From IMG/VR virus record IMGVR_UViG_3300046500_000126, positions 1-63,702 of that record: a stretch of DNA of 63,702 nucleotides; one strand, given 5' to 3'. This DNA comes from a virus. The translations under genes were made by a program, and so were the position numbers. A model generated the notes under the pieces. The model did not search any database. It was not told the DNA's origin and was given only the letters and a program-made list of their open reading frames with translations. Shown one piece after another: positions 7,694 to 13,955 of this stretch. Position 1 is the first letter of the stretch. Each line of letters starts with the position of its first letter.

Positions 7694-8286
7694 TGATGAC
7701 CCCCCCACGCAAGCCGCGCGGCGAGAAGCCAGCGACGACGATTCGCTACCTCAAGCGCCAGATCGCCAATCTGCAGGCGTCCTGCGCCTTGCACCGGAAG
7801 ATCAGCGAGGACCGGGAAAAGATTATCGCCGGCTATGACGCTCAATTGAGCGAGGCACGCGAGTCCGAAGATCGCGTCCGAAATCGCGCCAATGCCGCCG
7901 AGTATGAAGCCACCAGTCTTCGCGAATTCATCCGCGACAGGAGCGCCGAACTGGAATTTTTCAGAGGTTATTATGCCAAAAGCCAAGAAACGGTATCCAA
8001 GATCAGCCCCATACGTTCCACGGGCTCACTTGTCGCCGGCGATCCGACCGAAGCTCAAACCAGCGGACGTCCGCGAGATCAGGAAAGTATACCGCCTCGC
8101 CGACAAGGAGGCCAAAGCGCGGGGCTCGACCAAGGCGCGGCCGGGTTTGGCTCAAGACTTGGCGACCCGCTTTGGCGTCAGCAAGCACACGATAGCACAA
8201 ATCCGGAAGGGCGGCCGCTGGAGCACATTGAGATAAACGATGGCATATCACGAAAGAGATTTAGCCTCCGAAATCGAGGCAATTAG
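7690..8286 (+). CDS. Coiled-coil protein; second half probably out of frame
   Basis: Starts by ATGA overlap with the exonuclease. The first ~95 residues are a convincing basic/coiled-coil protein (YLKRQIANLQ ... SLREFIRDRSAELEFF). From about base 7975 a second gene (7973-8236) reads a more protein-like sequence in another frame, so residues ~98-198 here look like low-quality read-through. Either the real stop was lost or a frameshift joins the two. The true 3' end is uncertain. Confidence 0.5.
   Translation: MMMTPPRKPRGEKPATTIRYLKRQIANLQASCALHRKISEDREKIIAGYDAQLSEARESEDRVRNRANAAEYEATSLREFIRDRSAELEFFRGYYAKSQETVSKISPIRSTGSLVAGDPTEAQTSGRPRDQESIPPRRQGGQSAGLDQGAAGFGSRLGDPLWRQQAHDSTNPEGRPLEHIEINDGISRKRFSLRNRGN
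7973..8236 (+). CDS. Small helix-turn-helix protein
   Basis: An 87-residue basic protein. The ATG at 7973 is preceded by AGAGGTTATT. The C terminus reads GLAQDLATRFGVSKHTIAQI, a clear helix-turn-helix of the kind found in phage regulators and resolvase-type DNA-binding tails. It overlaps the 3' part of the preceding open frame by more than 250 bases, and I judge this frame to be the coding one. Confidence 0.65.
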   Translation: MPKAKKRYPRSAPYVPRAHLSPAIRPKLKPADVREIRKVYRLADKEAKARGSTKARPGLAQDLATRFGVSKHTIAQIRKGGRWSTLR

Positions 8287-8416
8287 AACGCGGTTTCTCA
8301 ACAAGGAATTTTCCGAGACCGTTTTCCGGGCGTCCCTCTACGCGAAGGGCATCCGAGGCGACGAGTTGAACCAGATCGTGCGCGACACGATCATAGCGTT
8401 GATGGAGCGATCATGA
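8240..8416 (+). CDS. Small hypothetical helical protein (58 aa)
   Basis: ATG 8240, starting three bases after the previous stop. Charged and helical (DLASEIEAIRTRFLNKEF). It ends by ATGA overlap with the next gene. No family was recognised. Confidence 0.6.
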   Translation: MAYHERDLASEIEAIRTRFLNKEFSETVFRASLYAKGIRGDELNQIVRDTIIALMERS

Positions 8417-8874
8417 CCAAGACTACCGAAGAGCAGTTTCTCTCCGAGCACAACACCGCGCTCAAGGAGGATCTGAAGCAATGCCGGAACGAGAACTCAT
8501 TGCTGCAAAAGCAGATCGCCGAGGGCGTGGCCGAGCAAGAGAAACTGGCTTGGAAGCAGGATTTCCTTCTCGCCGAGACCGCCCGCCTGGCCGCATCCCG
8601 AGAGCAGTACGAACGGATAGCCATCCGCGTCAGCGCTATCCTCGACGGCGCCCTGACCGCCCTCATGGCCACCGTACAGCAGATGCATGACGAGATCCGG
8701 GACGCGGCCTTTACGAAGGTTCCGGGAACTCCAAAGCTACCCGACCCTGGCTCCGCCGTTAACGTCGACGTCGAGAAGATCGCCGAGACGTTCGCCTCCG
8801 GGTTCGATGGCATGGAGAATCCCGCATTGCCCCCACCGCCTAGGTTCGGCAGCGGCGCAGCACGGGCCGCTTGA
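8413..8874 (+). CDS. Coiled-coil hypothetical protein (153 aa)
   Basis: Residues ~5-60 form a coiled coil (CRNENSLLQKQIAEGVAEQE). The rest is helical and ends in a proline-rich tail (ALPPPPRFGSG). A self-associating structural or regulatory role is likely, otherwise unknown. A strong hairpin lies 10 bases after the stop. Confidence 0.6.
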   Translation: MTKTTEEQFLSEHNTALKEDLKQCRNENSLLQKQIAEGVAEQEKLAWKQDFLLAETARLAASREQYERIAIRVSAILDGALTALMATVQQMHDEIRDAAFTKVPGTPKLPDPGSAVNVDVEKIAETFASGFDGMENPALPPPPRFGSGAARAA

Positions 8875-8883
8875 AAACGCCAA

Positions 8884-8912
8884 CGGCCCCCGGAGGGATA
8901 TCCCGGGGGCCG
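8884..8912. terminator. Strong G+C hairpin, possible terminator or attenuator
   Basis: GGCCCCCGG (8885-8893) pairs with CCGGGGGCC (8903-8911) around a 9-base loop, with one more C-G pair outside. No run of T follows on either strand, so it may pause or regulate rather than terminate. It resembles the hairpin at 22651-22677. Confidence 0.45.
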
Positions 8913-8987
8913 AAGGGAGGACTAAGGCTGCGCATCCATGGGCAAGACGCGCTCCACACCATAATCTGCCCGCGAGGATTCGGTCAA

Positions 8988-9155
8988 ATGGGACCGCTAA
9001 ACGCAAAACAAATTTTGACGGGACGTGAACCTTTCCCGGTTCGCATCGTCAGATATATAATCGTCCTTGCGGCAATAGGGGCAAGCCCGATCTATATAAT
9101 CTGGATCGCATGCGGAGCGCTCGCCGATATATCGGGACAACGGAGGCATACATGA
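8988..9155 (+). CDS. Small membrane protein (55 aa)
   Basis: The ATG at 8988 has GAGGA about 10 bases upstream. Residues 20-45 (IVLAAIGASPIYIIWIACGA) form one membrane helix or a tight hairpin. It overlaps the next gene by four bases, which supports it. Function unknown. Confidence 0.5.
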   Translation: MGPLNAKQILTGREPFPVRIVRYIIVLAAIGASPIYIIWIACGALADISGQRRHT

Positions 9156-9301
9156 GCACGCGTGGCCCAAAGGTGGATTCGGACAAGGCCGCCCGCGCGA
9201 AGGAAAAGCGCCAGCGCCGCAAGCCGGCTGAGGACGGCACGCCCGTTGAACCGCCCATCGTCAAGTCCCCATCGCGGCGATACGAGAGGACCAAGTCATG
9301 A
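9152..9301 (+). CDS. Small basic protein (49 aa)
   Basis: The ATG at 9152 follows CGGAGGCATAC. Rich in Lys/Arg (RAKEKRQRRKP), with no hydrophobic core, so probably disordered and perhaps nucleic-acid binding. It begins a chain of five overlapping small genes. Confidence 0.55.
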   Translation: MSTRGPKVDSDKAARAKEKRQRRKPAEDGTPVEPPIVKSPSRRYERTKS

Positions 9302-9384
9302 CAAACATCATCGTTCTCGCCTGCGAGATCCTGTTCATCATCGGCTTCGTGGTCTGGGTTTACACACGGGATGCTCTCCAATGA
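9298..9384 (+). CDS. Membrane microprotein (28 aa)
   Basis: One hydrophobic helix (IIVLACEILFIIGFVVWVY) ending in a charged tail. ATGA overlaps join it to both neighbours. Function unknown. Confidence 0.5.
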   Translation: MTNIIVLACEILFIIGFVVWVYTRDALQ

Positions 9385-9524
9385 CCCGCGATGAAGCATT
9401 CGCCCAGGGTTTCCGCCTCGCATGGCGTAACATCTGGCTTATCATGGCAGTCTTCGCTCTCGCCTTCGTGAGCATGTCCTTCATCGGGTACTGTTGGGAA
9501 CTGCTCGAAAGGTTCCCGCAATGA
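9381..9524 (+). CDS. Small membrane protein (47 aa)
   Basis: A soluble N terminus (MTRDEAFAQGFRLAWRN) precedes one membrane helix (IWLIMAVFALAFVSMSFIGY). Translationally coupled on both sides. Confidence 0.55.
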   Translation: MTRDEAFAQGFRLAWRNIWLIMAVFALAFVSMSFIGYCWELLERFPQ

Positions 9525-9631
9525 TCCGCAGCGCGATCTACGCCTTTCTAATCGGCGCCGGCATTGTCTGGTTCGCCAGCACGCTGATCGCGCCACGCAA
9601 CTACATCTATTACGGAGCGCCGCATGACTGA
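9521..9631 (+). CDS. Membrane microprotein (36 aa)
   Basis: AIYAFLIGAGIVWFASTLIA forms one helix, followed by a short polar tail rich in Tyr. It overlaps the next start by 8 bases. It may assemble with the neighbouring membrane microproteins. Unknown function. Confidence 0.5.
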   Translation: MIRSAIYAFLIGAGIVWFASTLIAPRNYIYYGAPHD

Positions 9632-10091
9632 CCAGACTTCTCCCGAGATCGAAAGAGCGCTTGCTGAGAAGATCAATTTGCATCTTCAAATGGGAGCGGC
9701 CACGCCCGGATTCCATCTAAGCGAGGACGATCTTTGCATGATCGTCAGAGCCCTCCTGCGTGGTCATGCCCAAACTCCAGCAGTGCTCAGCGAACAGCAG
9801 CGCCACGCTGTCGGTCATGCGCGGTATCAGGTCGAACATTCAACGCCCGAAAATCCAGAGTGCTGTTTTGATTATGAACTCGTTGCGACGCTGATCGGCA
9901 TAATTGACCGGACACTTTCGGACACATCGACAGATCGGACTTGGCATGAAGCCATGGCCGACCGCGTTCTGCAACTCAAAATTGGCGGGGCAAAAAACCT
10001 TTCGTGCGATGCCGTGCTCGGGCTGATCGCATTCGTTCGCGACGGAGAAGGCTCTGTGGCGGTTACCTCTCCTGAGCGAGCAAGCAAATGA
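9624..10091 (+). CDS. Hypothetical soluble protein (155 aa)
   Basis: Mostly helical, with four Cys residues (DLCMIVRAL; PECCFDYEL; LSCDAVLGL). No motif was recognised. It sits between membrane microproteins in the same overlapping chain. Confidence 0.6.
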   Translation: MTDQTSPEIERALAEKINLHLQMGAATPGFHLSEDDLCMIVRALLRGHAQTPAVLSEQQRHAVGHARYQVEHSTPENPECCFDYELVATLIGIIDRTLSDTSTDRTWHEAMADRVLQLKIGGAKNLSCDAVLGLIAFVRDGEGSVAVTSPERASK

Positions 10092-10243
10092 AATTCATCC
10101 TTGAAGTCTCTGCCGGGCTCGGGCTGGCAGCCATGGTGATCAGCTTTATCGACATAACTAAGAACCCTGACACGAAAGGCTGGGGCGTTGGCCTTGGCCT
10201 GCTCGCGTTCGTCGGGTTCACTTACTGGGCGATTGCATCATGA
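10088..10243 (+). CDS. Small two-helix membrane protein (51 aa)
   Basis: Two hydrophobic segments (LEVSAGLGLAAMVISFI and GVGLGLLAFVGFTYWAIA) are joined by a short charged loop (TKNPDTKG), so it is a membrane hairpin. Size and topology would allow a small holin-like role, but it lies in the early operon far from the lysis genes. Confidence 0.55.
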   Translation: MKFILEVSAGLGLAAMVISFIDITKNPDTKGWGVGLGLLAFVGFTYWAIAS

Positions 10244-10308
10244 AAACCAATCGCGCGCACACGCGCCCTAGTCCGAAACCGTCGCGCCTACAACTGGGTG
10301 CCAGATGA
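10240..10308 (+). CDS. Possible basic micropeptide (22 aa)
   Basis: ATGA overlap with the previous gene gives MKTNRAHTRPSPKPSRLQLG and a stop at 10308. It is very basic and short, and only the overlap supports it. It could be chance. Confidence 0.3.
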   Translation: MKTNRAHTRPSPKPSRLQLGAR

Positions 10309-10360
10309 AGCATCCGCACTTAAGGTGTCTTCGCATGTACCAAACACACAGGGGGAATAG

Positions 10361-10597
10361 ATGAAGCATGCACGAGACGATTATAACCGCATTCAAGACC
10401 CGGCAGGCCTGATCCCGGAGGAAGAGCCGGTTTTCCTGTTGCGGGGGCAGGACAAGTTTGCGGCCGAGGCGCTGCGGTATTACGCGCACTTGGTGAAGCA
10501 CCAACGCGATCCGGACATGAGGATCTATATCGCCACGCTCCAGCAAGCGGAGGCTATGGACCTCTGGCCGACGAAGAAAACGCCAGACATGCCATAG
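10361..10597 (+). CDS. Hypothetical protein (78 aa)
   Basis: The ATG at 10361 follows GGGGGAATAG. A soluble helical protein (KFAAEALRYYAHLVKHQ) with a DLWPTKK end. This type of small phage protein has no known function. It is followed by the first copy of the repeated intergenic motif. Confidence 0.65.
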   Translation: MKHARDDYNRIQDPAGLIPEEEPVFLLRGQDKFAAEALRYYAHLVKHQRDPDMRIYIATLQQAEAMDLWPTKKTPDMP

Positions 10598-10605
10598 CCC
10601 GGTCT

Positions 10606-10633
10606 GGCCGGCTGTCCGAAACTCTAAACAGGA
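10606..10633 (+). repeat. Intergenic leader repeat, copy 1
   Basis: GGCCGGCTGTCCGAAACTCT and the following AAACAGGA lie just before a start codon. The same core recurs at 12864, 13152, 13425 and, partly, 13764, always between genes. Confidence 0.6.
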
Positions 10634-10642
10634 GAGATGTCG

Positions 10643-10852
10643 ATGGGACACTATGCAAGCGAGATGAACGACCCGGAACCGAGGGCGGAACAGGCTCCGA
10701 AGGAGGAGTGGCTAGCCTCCTTTAACGGCTTTACCGTACATCAAAATCCGAATCTGGCTAATGGCTGGATTGAGCTTCGCGACGAGAACGGAGACGTTAT
10801 TGCGCGAGTTAACAATGTGAAAGCTATTCATGTTGCCCGACATCGGCGCTAG
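10643..10852 (+). CDS. Hypothetical protein (69 aa)
   Basis: Of two in-frame ATGs I chose 10643, because GGAGAG ends 7 bases before it while 10637 is too close. Beta-type composition (GWIELRDENGDVIARVNNV), probably a small beta-sheet protein. Unknown function. Confidence 0.55.
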   Translation: MGHYASEMNDPEPRAEQAPKEEWLASFNGFTVHQNPNLANGWIELRDENGDVIARVNNVKAIHVARHRR

Positions 10853-10875
10853 CGAACTGGCAAGGAAACCGACAC

Positions 10876-11025
10876 ATGGCCCTTAAAGACCTGGCAACAG
10901 ACCACGCCGAAGCAGTCGCTACCCGTATCGTGGTCAAATATCCGATGTGGCCGGAGCAAGCAAAACGGCTCATCGCGGAGATTGCGGCGGCCATCCGGTC
11001 GGCTCGCAGTTCTGATTTTCAGTAG
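10876..11025 (+). CDS. Small helical protein (49 aa)
   Basis: AAGGAAACC precedes the ATG at 10876. All helical (ATDHAEAVATRIVVKYP; AKRLIAEIAAAIRSA). No family was recognised. Confidence 0.55.
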   Translation: MALKDLATDHAEAVATRIVVKYPMWPEQAKRLIAEIAAAIRSARSSDFQ

Positions 11026-11035
11026 AGAGCGAAGC

Positions 11036-11269
11036 ATGACAAAGAGGTTATACCTAGAAATCATTTCCAGAGAGACCGCCGAGCGGCTGGCCAACATTTT
11101 GGGGCCGTCGTGCGCTGCAGCGGCGGCTTTGCGTAATTTGGATTCGATGGGGGATGACGCTAAGGACTTCGAAATCTGCCGCAACGTTAAGGCTAATTCT
11201 CTGGTCTTGATGGATAAGAAGTTCCTGACAGACCCAAGGCTGTCGGTCACGAATGGAGACCGAAAGTGA
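11036..11269 (+). CDS. Hypothetical protein (77 aa)
   Basis: GAGAGCGAAGC precedes the ATG at 11036. Mixed alpha/beta, with ETAERLANILG and a C-terminal strand/turn (SLVLMDKKFLTDPR). Overlaps the next gene (GTGA). Confidence 0.6.
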   Translation: MTKRLYLEIISRETAERLANILGPSCAAAAALRNLDSMGDDAKDFEICRNVKANSLVLMDKKFLTDPRLSVTNGDRK

Positions 11270-11535
11270 GACGGTTCGAAACGCCGAGCATATCAAAACG
11301 GCAGCTGCCGCTGACGCCCGAGCTTAAGGATTTCCTGCGGCGCAGAACGATGCCGTTCATGAATGACTTTGGCATAGAAAGGCCGCTCGCCTTCGTCTTG
11401 GAGGAGGTTTACCTGCAGGGCATGAGAGATGCTGTGCAAACAATGGAGGAAGGACATGGGGCTGCGGGGCCGCTGCAAGGCGATGTACGAACAGATGACG
11501 CGCAACGCGATCCTCCGTCAGGGATCTCCTGTTGA
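11266..11535 (+). CDS. Small hypothetical protein with GTG start (89 aa)
   Basis: GTG at 11266 overlaps the preceding stop. The first ~62 residues look like a helical protein (LTPELKDFLRRRTM; FVLEEVYLQGMRDAVQTM). The last ~27 overlap the next gene in another frame and are Gly/Asp-rich, so the useful part probably ends near base 11450. Confidence 0.5.
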   Translation: MRRFETPSISKRQLPLTPELKDFLRRRTMPFMNDFGIERPLAFVLEEVYLQGMRDAVQTMEEGHGAAGPLQGDVRTDDAQRDPPSGISC

Positions 11536-11701
11536 TGACCTGATGGGATTCGTCCAGTCCGAATTGGGCCGGACAGCCGACAAGCGTTTAGAGGACACCT
11601 GCTCGCTGATCCTTTACTTCGGCGAAGAAAAAGACCGAGCCGAGTTCAAATCGATGGTGGCTGAAGTTAAGCCGCACTGGATGATGAAGGATATACCGTG
11701 A
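11456..11701 (+). CDS. Hypothetical helical protein (81 aa)
   Basis: The ATG at 11456 follows GGAGGAAGGAC, a strong site. That is why I prefer it to the upstream ATG at 11429. Helical with KRLEDTCSLILYFGEEKD. Ends by GTGA overlap with the zinc-finger gene. Confidence 0.6.
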   Translation: MGLRGRCKAMYEQMTRNAILRQGSPVDDLMGFVQSELGRTADKRLEDTCSLILYFGEEKDRAEFKSMVAEVKPHWMMKDIP

Positions 11702-11874
11702 CAACGGCTAAATGCAGAGAGTGCGACGGCACAGGCGAGAAATTCGTCCTCCCGCGCGGTAATCCCTTCAGCATGAAGCTTCCGCAACTGGCGCAGGCGA
11801 TGGTGAAGGTCCGTTGCTTTCACTGCAAGGGTACCGGTGTTTCGGACATGACGAAAGAAGGAAAGAGCAAATGA
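11698..11874 (+). CDS. Small DnaJ-type zinc-finger protein
   Basis: 58 residues, GTG start by overlap. It has two knuckles, CRECDGTG and CFHCKGTG, the CxxCxGxG repeat of DnaJ zinc domains, about 30 residues apart. Such small phage proteins probably bind zinc and a protein or nucleic acid. No J domain is present, so it is not a co-chaperone by itself. Confidence 0.65.
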   Translation: MTTAKCRECDGTGEKFVLPRGNPFSMKLPQLAQAMVKVRCFHCKGTGVSDMTKEGKSK

Positions 11875-12056
11875 GAGAACCAAGCCTTGAGACTTTACGG
11901 AGCCGGATTGGACGCGATTCCCGTAAGGGGCGCCTGCTCGCGAACCTGATCGAGCAGCGCCCATGGCTGCATGACGATACTGGCGACCGCTCCTGGGCCA
12001 AGCATGAGACGCAGACGGTGGAGTGGATGATGGGGCGGCAGGTCCAGACAGCCTAG
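11871..12056 (+). CDS. Small hypothetical protein (61 aa)
   Basis: ATGA overlap start. Basic and helical with two Trp (RPWLHDDTG; TVEWMMGRQ). Unknown. About 110 bases without a gene follow (12057-12166), containing a degenerate copy of the leader motif (GACAGAAACACCAAAG) and nothing else that I can name. Confidence 0.55.
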   Translation: MREPSLETLRSRIGRDSRKGRLLANLIEQRPWLHDDTGDRSWAKHETQTVEWMMGRQVQTA

Positions 12057-12166
12057 GTGACAGAAACACCAAAGCCTAAGTCATTCTAGACAATCAGTAA
12101 TCAGTCAAATCCGTCCGCGAACCTAAACAGTTAAAGCCGCATTGGGCGGCATAAAGGAGAGAGAAG

Positions 12167-12277
12167 ATGCTTATCAACCGCCTCGTCTACAACTACCGCA
12201 CCAATCGCAATATCGTTCACATGCCCTTCTTCCGTGCTCTGCGCTGGGCCTGGATCAACTCGACCCGGGGGGCATGA
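12167..12277 (+). CDS. Small basic protein (36 aa)
   Basis: AAAGGAGAGAGAAG precedes the ATG at 12167. Rich in Arg and aromatic residues (RLVYNYRTNRN; FFRALRWAWI). A 16-codon frame (12274-12324) overlaps its stop by ATGA, but is too short to call. Confidence 0.45.
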   Translation: MLINRLVYNYRTNRNIVHMPFFRALRWAWINSTRGA

Positions 12278-12320
12278 ACTGGGTTTTGCGAAGCGGCGGC
12301 GCTGATGGAAGCGCACACCC

Positions 12321-12500
12321 ATGAACAGCACAACTAGGAGCGCTGCGACGGGTGGTCCGGGTCCGAGACCGAACCCAGTAGAGACGTGGCACAAGGGTCT
12401 GCCAAGCGGGTGGCCACTCGCGGCAGATATGGAGCCGGTATCAAGCCCAGCCCGCTTCGCAAAGCACCACACCGATCATTCAAACAGACCGAAACAGTGA
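12321..12500 (+). CDS. Possible small hypothetical protein (59 aa)
   Basis: The ATG at 12321 is preceded by GGAAGC. The product is Pro/Gly-rich at first, then WHKGLPSGWPLAADMEPV. It fills an otherwise empty stretch on the coding strand, but has no family support. An antisense open frame over the same bases looks worse. Confidence 0.4.
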   Translation: MNSTTRSAATGGPGPRPNPVETWHKGLPSGWPLAADMEPVSSPARFAKHHTDHSNRPKQ

Positions 12501-12515
12501 AACAGGAAAATGACC

Positions 12516-12857
12516 ATGGGCTATCCCGTTATCCTAAATGGTGATCACGCTGAGTTCGAGGCCGAGTGGGCTACAAGCGGCAAGCCGGACAACGAGCGCC
12601 CGGACTGGCCGCTGCCGTCATTCGACGCGCGGGATTGGGCCGCCGCCTTCTGCAAGATCGCGACAGACCTTGGCTACAAGGACGCCGAGGGCAAGCCGAT
12701 CGATGAAGGCTGGATGATTTCCTGGTTCGCCAATTCCCTGATGCGCGGTTTTGACGAGAACGCCAGTCGCCAGCCAGCGTTAAATCTGGATGTTCGATGC
12801 GAGCGCGGCTGCACTCTGAAGAAGATCAATTCGGGGCTCTCGAAGGGTGCTCAGTAG
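12516..12857 (+). CDS. Hypothetical protein (113 aa)
   Basis: ATG 12516 is 8 bases after AGGA, so I preferred it to 12510. Acidic and Trp-rich (DWPLPSFDARDWAAAFCKIA; WMISWFANSLMRG), resembling small phage proteins that accompany regulators. No function is known to me. A copy of the repeat follows its stop. Confidence 0.6.
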   Translation: MGYPVILNGDHAEFEAEWATSGKPDNERPDWPLPSFDARDWAAAFCKIATDLGYKDAEGKPIDEGWMISWFANSLMRGFDENASRQPALNLDVRCERGCTLKKINSGLSKGAQ

Positions 12858-12863
12858 CGAGCC

Positions 12864-12891
12864 GGCCGGCCAACCGAAACACCAGAAAGGA
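12864..12891 (+). repeat. Intergenic leader repeat, copy 2
   Basis: GGCCGGCCAACCGAAACACC then AGAAAGGA, ending in the ribosome-binding site of the gene at 12900. Confidence 0.6.
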
Positions 12892-12899
12892 TTTTGACT

Positions 12900-13145
12900 A
12901 TGACGAGGCCCGGCACATTCAAAGATCACGTTCACCAAGCCTTTGTAGAGGCTGTGGAGAACGGTAAGGATGTTGAGCGTCTTCGGCGGCTGGTGGCGTG
13001 GTGCAGACCTCGTCTCAAACGGGAATGCTACCAAGAGTACGTCGATAAATGTTTGGCCGATTTATCGCTGCTGGACCCGGACCCCGAGATGCAGGGAACG
13101 ATGACGAACGGCGAGCCGCGCACTGGCGCCGGCAGCTTGGACTAG
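12900..13145 (+). CDS. Small helical hypothetical protein (81 aa)
   Basis: AAGGA within the repeat precedes the ATG at 12900. Helical and charged (VHQAFVEAVENGKDVERL; LKRECYQEYVDKCLADL). No family was recognised. Confidence 0.55.
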   Translation: MTRPGTFKDHVHQAFVEAVENGKDVERLRRLVAWCRPRLKRECYQEYVDKCLADLSLLDPDPEMQGTMTNGEPRTGAGSLD

Positions 13146-13151
13146 CGGATC

Positions 13152-13178
13152 GGCCGGCTGTCCGAAACACTGAAAGGA
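13152..13178 (+). repeat. Intergenic leader repeat, copy 3
   Basis: GGCCGGCTGTCCGAAACACT then GAAAGGA, differing from copy 1 at only a few positions, directly upstream of the gene at 13187. Confidence 0.6.
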
Positions 13179-13186
13179 ACCAACAT

Positions 13187-13417
13187 ATGAGCGTTACTTG
13201 TCCAGATTGCGGTGCCGTCGCTGGCTACGGTCAGGAGATTGGCCACAAGAGCGATTGCCCTTCGCTCCGGACAAGGGCTCTCCGCGACTATTCTGACGGG
13301 GAAATCGCGGGAGAATTTCATTACCGCGCCAGCTTGGCCAAGGGCGAAGCGCTCGCGGCCGAACTGAAAAGGGCATTCGATGAATATGCTGAGAGTGGCA
13401 AATTCCCGACAGAGTAG
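13187..13417 (+). CDS. Small zinc-ribbon protein (76 aa)
   Basis: The N terminus (VTCPDCGAVAGYGQ then HKSDCPSL) gives CxxC...H...C, a zinc ribbon. The C-terminal half is helical (ALAAELKRAFDEYAESG). Probably a small regulatory or adaptor protein. Confidence 0.6.
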   Translation: MSVTCPDCGAVAGYGQEIGHKSDCPSLRTRALRDYSDGEIAGEFHYRASLAKGEALAAELKRAFDEYAESGKFPTE

Positions 13418-13424
13418 AGATCAG

Positions 13425-13448
13425 GGCCGGCCAACCGAAAGGGCAAAC
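13425..13448 (+). repeat. Intergenic leader repeat, copy 4
   Basis: GGCCGGCCAACCGAAAGGGC then AAAC, with the 3' part shortened, immediately before the ATG at 13449. Confidence 0.55.
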
Positions 13449-13760
13449 ATGATCACCGTCGAGATGTCATTTAACGCGCTCAAGGTTCGGTTCGGAGGTG
13501 TGACACATCTGCGGATCGACGCGACGAAGCTTATCGGCCACCAGTCTTGGCGCGAGGGCTACGGCAACCGAAAATTCGTCATTGAGTATACAACAACCGC
13601 CGGGCAGATCGTCTCTGAATACGACACGGAGGACAAGTGGCGGGAGATTCTAGCGGGGCTAGACCGCGTGCTTGACGGCCCGAATGTTGCTCATGGCCTA
13701 AATAAAGAGGCGGGAGAGCAGGCGCCTGATAACCCGCGTGATCCGTTTGCCATACCGTAA
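13449..13760 (+). CDS. Hypothetical beta-rich protein (103 aa)
   Basis: Beta-type N-terminal two-thirds (ITVEMSFNALKVRFGGV; KFVIEYTTTAGQIVSEY), helical turn (KWREILAGLDRVL) and a polar tail ending DPFAIP. It is the last clear gene of the rightward operon. Confidence 0.6.
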   Translation: MITVEMSFNALKVRFGGVTHLRIDATKLIGHQSWREGYGNRKFVIEYTTTAGQIVSEYDTEDKWREILAGLDRVLDGPNVAHGLNKEAGEQAPDNPRDPFAIP

Positions 13761-13765
13761 CAGAG

Positions 13766-13813
13766 ACCGGTTGTCCGAAATGCACCCACAAATTTCGGAC
13801 TTAGCTTACCGGT
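13766..13813. terminator. Nested hairpin at end of rightward operon
   Basis: GTCCGAAAT (13773-13781) pairs with ATTTCGGAC (13792-13800) around a 10-base loop. Outside it, ACCGG (13766-13770) can pair with CCGGT (13809-13813). The left arm is a partial copy of the leader repeat (TTGTCCGAAA). A short T-rich stretch follows. It probably ends most rightward transcription before the convergent leftward genes. Confidence 0.5.
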
Positions 13814-13856
13814 TCCACCAAATCATGCCGATTGAACATCTACACAGGAGGATATC

Positions 13857-13940
13857 ACGGACGAACTGATCTCAAAGACGGCCCTGCTCGCTCACCTTCG
13901 CAAGGAGCGCGACGAGTATATGCGGGTTCATGATTTTTAG
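13857..13940 (+). CDS. Possible micropeptide with non-standard ACG start (27 aa)
   Basis: A near-perfect AGGAGG is placed 5 bases before ACG at 13857. In that frame follow 27 codons (DELISKTALLAHLRKERDEY) to a TAG at 13938. No ATG, GTG or TTG is available in that frame near the site. It is either a rare ACG start or a gene whose start codon has mutated. The helical, charged product looks real. Confidence 0.35.
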   Translation, partial: TDELISKTALLAHLRKERDEYMRVHDF

Positions 13941-13955
13941 AAAGCCAAATTAATA

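Noticed and set aside
12274-12324. 16-codon frame with overlaps on both sides
   Set aside because: Too short and without composition support; mentioned only with its neighbour.
12131-12472. Leftward 113-codon frame in the rightward operon
   Set aside because: No ribosome site and poor composition. It lies opposite two better supported small rightward genes and a G+C-rich stretch.
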